This document shows, in pieces, positions 59,751-64,000 of a stretch of DNA of 64,000 bases (positions are counted from its first letter, which is position 1; each line of letters opens with the position of its first letter). The DNA lies in contig WAEK01000008.1 in NCBI GenBank assembly GCA_011634665.1, positions 1,357,501 to 1,421,500 of the forward strand, written 5' to 3'. The notes beneath the pieces are model-generated. The model worked only from the letters and a program-made list of their open reading frames with translations. It did no database searches and was not told where the DNA came from. Origin of the DNA: Mortierella sp. BCC40632. Taxonomy: Eukaryota; Mortierellomycota; Mortierellomycetes; Mortierellales; Mortierellaceae. The position numbers and the translations under genes are program-made.

Positions 59751-60860
59751 ATGTCTTCCGAGAACCAGGACTTGAACCAGGTCAACGATGACCTTGAGAG
59801 AGATATTGGAGATGAGGTACATCAATCAATGCCCATTCTAATCCCTCAGCCCTGATATCTGGATGGCATCTTCAGGAGAATGGTCAAGAAGAGACCCTGC
59901 CGAACAATCAGCTAACCAAGGAACCGGGACATGTTGACTCATTTTGTAGGAAATCGAGGCCATGAAGCAGCGTGTCAAGGAGATGGAGGCTGAGGCTGCC
60001 AAGCTCAGAGAGATGCAGGCTCAGGCTGAGAAAGACATGAATATGGCTGAAGAAGGTAAAATATTCGCCTATCTCATTCTATTTTCCACACTGTTGTACA
60101 ACTACACGAACCTAACCCACAAGATTCTCTCGCCTCTTCATCTCATGGAATTAGACAAGGAGGCAGTGGACGCCCGGTCAGTCTATGTTGGCAATGTCGA
60201 CTGGGGTTCGACACCCGAGGAGCTCCAGGGTCATTTCCAGTCCTGTGGAACCATTAACCGCATCACTATCTTGTGTGACAAGTGGACCGGTCAGCCAAAG
60301 GGTTATGCATATGTCGAGTTTGCTGATGCCTCTTCAGTCGCCAATGCAATGGTTCTCAACGAATCTCTGTTCAGAGCTCGTCTCATCAAGGTAATCCGTA
60401 GCCAGAGGGGGAGGAAGAGGAGGAGGAGGAGAGAAGGAGGAGGAGAGAAGGAGGAGAGGGTCTCTCTCTGCATCAAATGGTCCAAGTAAGCACTGATTTT
60501 ATTTATTAACACAATATGAATGTTATTTGGCATATAGGTAACACCCAAGCGTACAAACATTCCAGGAATGGCTGCCCGAGGACGTGGACGCGGCCGTGGT
60601 GGTTACCGGGGAGGCTTTGCTGGACATCACCCCTATGGTGGAGCATATGGCGGCGCTCCAGGATACGGACACCCACCCCCATATGGCGGTGGTGGCGGAT
60701 ACCGTGGACGAGGGTAACGAATAGCTCTACCATTCTAGCAATGCTCGCAAAACAATGTTGGATTGAAACCTAGATTTTCTTTTCTGACCATACTTTACAC
60801 ATTCGCGCTCCAAACAGTAGTCGTGGCCGTGGCCGTGGTGGATACTATGCACCCTATTAA
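59751..60860 (+). CDS. pab2: Nuclear poly(A)-binding protein Pab2/PABPN1 (5 exons)
   Basis: Binds nascent poly(A) tails, stimulates polyadenylation and takes part in nuclear RNA decay. Exons: 59751-59816, 59950-60055, 60155-60390, 60538-60713 and 60818-60860, with all junctions in frame, giving 208 aa. The acidic N-terminus is [21 protein letters not shown] coiled coil follows ([20 protein letters not shown], matching human LEAIKARVREMEEEAEKL). One RRM has RNP2 ([10 protein letters not shown]) and RNP1 (KGYAYVEF), very close to human PABPN1 (SIYVGNVDYG, KGFAYIEF). [10 protein letters not shown] comes after the RRM and a Gly/Arg/Tyr-rich tail ends in RGGYYAPY, like human SWYSPY. There is no polyalanine tract. 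A second AG acceptor in intron 1 (at 59875) would add an in-frame segment that runs into a stop, so 59949 is the productive site. Confidence 0.94.
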
Positions 60861-62060
60861 GAGGCTTGCCACTCCCCCACCCCCACACTTTCAGGACATA
60901 TTTTTTTTCTTTTTCTTTTTTCTTTTTTTTTATCTTTTTATCTTTTTCTTTTTATGATGCGCCAAGGACAGACAAAGCCCAAATCAATGTCATGACTTTG
61001 CGTGGACTGGTCAGAGAAAAGTCATGGATCGTTTTTCGTGGGACGAAAGATCTCGAGACTCGATTCCAGATGGATACGAAGCATTGTTACAGAGTTACAA
61101 GACTATTGTTGTGCATAAGGCTGTCGCTTTAACGCTTATTATCCTTACCTCTTTCTGCTCTTTCCTTTCCCTCTAACCAGAGGAAAGGGATGATCGGAAC
61201 AGCAAGATTTTATGACAAGGCAACACTGTGTGGTTCAAGGTGAAATGAAAGGAATGAAAGAGTGGGAAGGAAGATAAGATGGTCGCACACACAAGAACCA
61301 CAGGATATACAAACATACAAAAAAAAAAGGGACCAGGACTACACCCACAAAAAAAAGAAAAAAGAAAAAAAAAAGAATATAATATCAACTTTGAAAAGAA
61401 TAAGAGGGCATGACCCATTACAACTGTGGGACTTGACGAAAAGGGACCAAGAGGAGATGGAGAGATGTTATGAAAAGAACCATGAAAAGAACTGTAAAGA
61501 GGTGCGGACAAAAAAAAAAAAAAAGAATGTCCACAATGATCCTCTATAGAACCAGAGTTCTGGATACCTTGTCCTCCCCAGGTCGTTCAAGTTCGGCAAC
61601 TTCTGTGCATCTGTTCAATGTCATTGTCTAAAGGGAACTCTTTGGTTTTGCTATCTATGCTGCCCTTTTTTTTTTTTTTTTTTCTTGTAAGAGAGGAGAG
61701 AAAGAGGAGAGAAAGGGCTATTTGACGTTGACAGGAATCACGAGACCTCTTCCCCTCTCCCTATCCACCTCACAAAGTGGGCCTGCAATATTCCCGCGCC
61801 AGAAACCGTCTGAACAAGGTGAGCCCACTCTCTTCTGACCATTCGAATAAAATAAAAAAGAAGAAAATAAAAAAAAGTCACGCCCAGCGTGCGCATCTGT
61901 TTGCTGAGAATTTCGGGAACTGCCTCACTATCCAATCCACCTCCACCATCATCATCGTTGTTACCATCATCTCTTCTTTTTCATCAGACGACAATCTATC
62001 CACCTCTTTTAACAACAATAACAACAACATCAACAAGGAAAACAATACATCTGCACAGCA
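60861..62060. other. Pab2 3' flank and spacer, no supported gene
   Basis: T-rich DNA immediately downstream of the Pab2 stop (60900-60957) is followed by AG-rich sequence with A runs (61319-61328, 61366-61374, 61511-61524) and a T run at 61669-61684. The last 100 bases before 62061 are a CAACAA-rich leader (AACAACAATAACAACAACAT) typical of an unstructured 5' UTR. Confidence 0.6.
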
Positions 62061-62318
62061 ATGGTCAACAAAGCACCCAAGCCTCAGAAAGCACCCAAAG
62101 TAAAGCGAGCGGCTCGGAACCAAGGCCAGGGCCAGAACCCATTTTTCTCGGGATTCCCCGAAGGCTCACTCCTTGCACAGTCGCAGCAGTTTGTGAAGGA
62201 ACACGATGCAAAGCCCTTCCGGGACTTTAGCTATTTTGTGCTTGCCTTGTTGACCTTTTTCATTTGGAAGCTTCATGGCTCTGTAAAAGAAGGACATTCA
62301 AGTAACGTCAATATTTTA

Positions 62319-62366
<48 letters not shown>

Positions 62367-63011
62367 GTGAGGGAAGAGGGGGAGGGAGAACCCGTCGGCT
62401 ATATTTGTTCGCGTTGAAAGTACTTGAGCAAAGAGTATATTGATCAAAGTGGCGACCTAAATTTTGAAGAGAACTGACTGATCAAAGACTTTATCAAGGA
62501 TCGAAAAAAAAAAAAAAAAAAAAAAGGATTAGTAGAATGCATGCTAACAACTCAAGCTTGATTTCTTTTCTTTCGATCCCCTTTTTTTAAACCCTAGATG
62601 GCATTGGCATTTGGGGTTTGTTCACGTTTGGTACCATTGCAGTGATCAACGTCTGGACATACTTCTTGGTCATGATCTGTGCCAAAAGGCGAGGCGATAT
62701 TGGGATCGTCCGAATCATGGATGAGGATGTTATTCGATCCATGTGGATGTCAGGATTCTTTGGTGCATGGGCAGCTGTTTTCTGTAAGTGATCCTCACCT
62801 AAATCACTGGAGGAGAAAGGAAAGTGAAGAGAGGGGAGGAGGGAGTAACCATACAAGACTGACCGCATTATCCTTACTTTCATCTTTTCACTTTCCCAAA
62901 CTGTTAGATTTCGGTTACAGACCCGAGGATCCAAAGTTCTATTCCAAGGCCATCTTTTCCTCAATACTCAACGTGTTCTGGGTTGCCGTCGTTATCAAGT
63001 TTTACATGTAA
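62061..63011 (+). CDS. Small three-helix membrane protein, family not recognised (3 exons)
   Basis: Exons: 62061-62301, 62598-62783 and 62908-63011, joined in phase 1 at both junctions, giving 176 aa. The N-terminus is basic (MVNKAPKPQKAPKVKRAARN), which suggests a cytosolic end. Three hydrophobic segments follow: FSYFVLALLTFFIWKL, WGLFTFGTIAVINVWTYFLV, and SGFFGAWAAVF | YFG with a last helix SSILNVFWVAVVIKFYM. The loop between helices 2 and 3 is charged (ICAKRRGDIGIVRIMDEDVI). The short C-terminal tail after the last helix, and the size, suggest an ER or mitochondrial membrane subunit, but that is inference and I cannot name the family. Intron 1 contains an ATT microsatellite and an A22 tract. 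The phase-1 joins (S-N-GIGIW; F-Y-FGYRP) are clean, so the gene model is firm even though the function is not. Confidence 0.8.
62317..62366 (+). repeat. (ATT)n microsatellite
   Basis: About 16 ATT units lie in intron 1 of the small membrane protein gene, 16 bases after the donor. Reading through it gives a spurious poly-Ile frame. Confidence 0.95.
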
Positions 63012-63261
63012 ACCTTTCCAAGAGACACACTGCCGCTATCTTTGAAAACGAAAAACAAATAAAGAAAGAAACCCTCCGTCCTCCCACCTTTGGAATGCTA
63101 CGGCTGTGACCAGTAATTGCATTTGAACACTTCTGTCCCACAAGATGCTCGCACCGTTTCTTTACACTCTCCCCTCCTCCCTCTCAAAAAGTTTATAGTA
63201 TTGTGGGACGAGTACAGGTTTAAAAAAAAGTGGATGACATGTGTATTTCAATGACATAAAA

Positions 63262-63869
63262 TTACTCCAACGAGACGGTGGCACCGAGATCCTCGAGGGT
63301 CTTCTTAAGCTTCTCAGCATCGGCCTTGTTAAGATTCTCCTTGACAACCTTTGGTGCGCCCTCGACAAACTTCTTGGCCTAGATTCGAGTATTGTTTTTT
63401 TTTTTTTTTTATTCCATGAAAGTAAAGAGTTAGTGGATCAGTTTTCTTTTTTTTTTCCTTGTCATCATTTTCAAGCGGATGGACCAATAATGTTCTCTAA
63501 TAAGAGGGAAAATATCCTTAATGTCAATTGAGTAGTCTTACCTCGACCAAGTTGATACCAGGGATGATATTCTTGATCTCACGGATGAGTTTTGCCTTGG
63601 CAGCAGCATCGAACTTCTCGAGCTTGACAGCAAACTCGGTCTTCTCAGCAACCTTCTCCTCCTAGAATAACATGATGGTTAATGAAAGAAAAAAAGATAA
63701 AGGTGATTAGGCAAAATTCTCTGTAATAAGAAGCAAAGTATCCGAATCCTCTATCGTAGGGGCCTAGCAGGTTGTTCGTTACCTCAGCAGGGGCAGCGGC
63801 GGCGGCGTTCTGAGCGGGGGCGGCACCACCTCCGACAGGCATGGCAATCTCCTGGATGTTGAGACGAGT
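63262..63869 (-). CDS. MRPL12: Mitochondrial ribosomal protein bL12m (MRPL12), 5' end beyond window
   Basis: Mitochondrial homologue of bacterial L7/L12, a stalk protein of the large ribosomal subunit that recruits translation factors. Three exons are visible on the - strand: 63869-63783 ([20 protein letters not shown]), 63661-63542 ([20 protein letters not shown] ... IIPGINLVE) and 63378-63262 ([20 protein letters not shown] ... [11 protein letters not shown], stop). All join in phase 0. The C-terminal domain matches human MRPL12 closely ([39 protein letters not shown]). The Ala/Pro/Gly hinge is encoded by the first visible exon. The mitochondrial targeting sequence and dimerisation domain must lie in exons beyond position 64000. 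The last intron carries a T21 tract (63391-63411, + strand). Confidence 0.92.
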
Positions 63870-64000
63870 CTATGAGGTTCATTGCAATTGATAAAGGGAA
63901 TCAAATAAGGAAAAAAAAAAAGTTAGATACTGAAGAGTAGAGATGTTAAAGCAAAAAAATAAAATAAAATAAAAAGAAAGGATAGGTGTAGTAGTTCAGA

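Noticed and set aside
59876..59949. Extra Pab2 exon (GAGAATGG... to CATTTTG)
   Set aside because: Including it needs a 17-nt intron or reads into a stop. Direct joining of 59816 to 59950 gives the conserved coiled coil.
1..64000. CRISPR arrays, operons, ribosome binding sites, integrases or prophage
   Set aside because: The window is eukaryotic: spliced genes, no Shine-Dalgarno-led gene strings, no regularly spaced repeats with unique spacers.

Overview
This window looks like nuclear DNA of an early-diverging filamentous fungus, most likely a Mortierella relative. That placement is inference. The support is: intron-rich genes with short GT-AG introns (about 80-550 nt); AT-rich intergenic DNA full of homopolymer tracts and microsatellites; a MED23-type Mediator subunit and a ZNFX1-type helicase, neither found in budding yeast; an expanded F-box/leucine-rich family; and the remains of a DIRS-like retrotransposon. 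I found no bacterial, plasmid, CRISPR or intact viral feature.

Layout. 1-4.4 kb: microsatellite DNA, then the first of four long F-box/LRR paralogues (FL1). 4.9-10.4 kb: MED23 on the + strand, converging on a GRR1-like SCF F-box protein on the - strand (10.7-14.3 kb). 14.3-16.2 kb: purine/pyrimidine-biased spacer. 16.2-19.1 kb: a five-exon PIN/ECM3-like carrier (-). 19-29 kb: gene-poor, with a dead DIRS-like element (about 23.0-25.2 kb) and one small secreted protein gene (26.7-27.1 kb). 29.1-48.5 kb: an accessory-looking block with three more F-box/LRR paralogues (FL2, FL3, FL4), two small cysteine-rich protein genes, and a complete five-exon ZNFX1-like helicase (34.4-41.3 kb, -). 48.7-63.9 kb: housekeeping genes. 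These are an RBM5/RBM10-like splicing factor (-), a secreted protein with KRE9/KNH1-like halves (+), a hypothetical protein (-), nuclear poly(A)-binding protein Pab2/PABPN1 (+), a small three-helix membrane protein (+), and mitochondrial ribosomal protein bL12m, whose 5' end lies outside the window (-).

Functional themes are transcription and RNA metabolism (MED23, RBM5-like, Pab2, ZNFX1) and ubiquitin ligase adaptors (GRR1-like plus four F-box/LRR proteins). I rebuilt exon structures by hand, by matching splice sites, reading phase and family conservation. Every spliced CDS listed keeps its frame across all junctions except where stated.

The most noteworthy signal is the F-box/LRR family. 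All four members have a tiny first exon (16-22 nt, starting ATGAAY) followed by a phase-1 intron, and this exon falls outside the long open frames. FL2 and FL3 share an almost identical 5' module that includes the intron. FL3 and FL4 share an almost identical block of about 390 bp near the 3' end, which looks like ectopic gene conversion. An orphan copy of exon 1 with a broken donor lies between FL3 and FL4.
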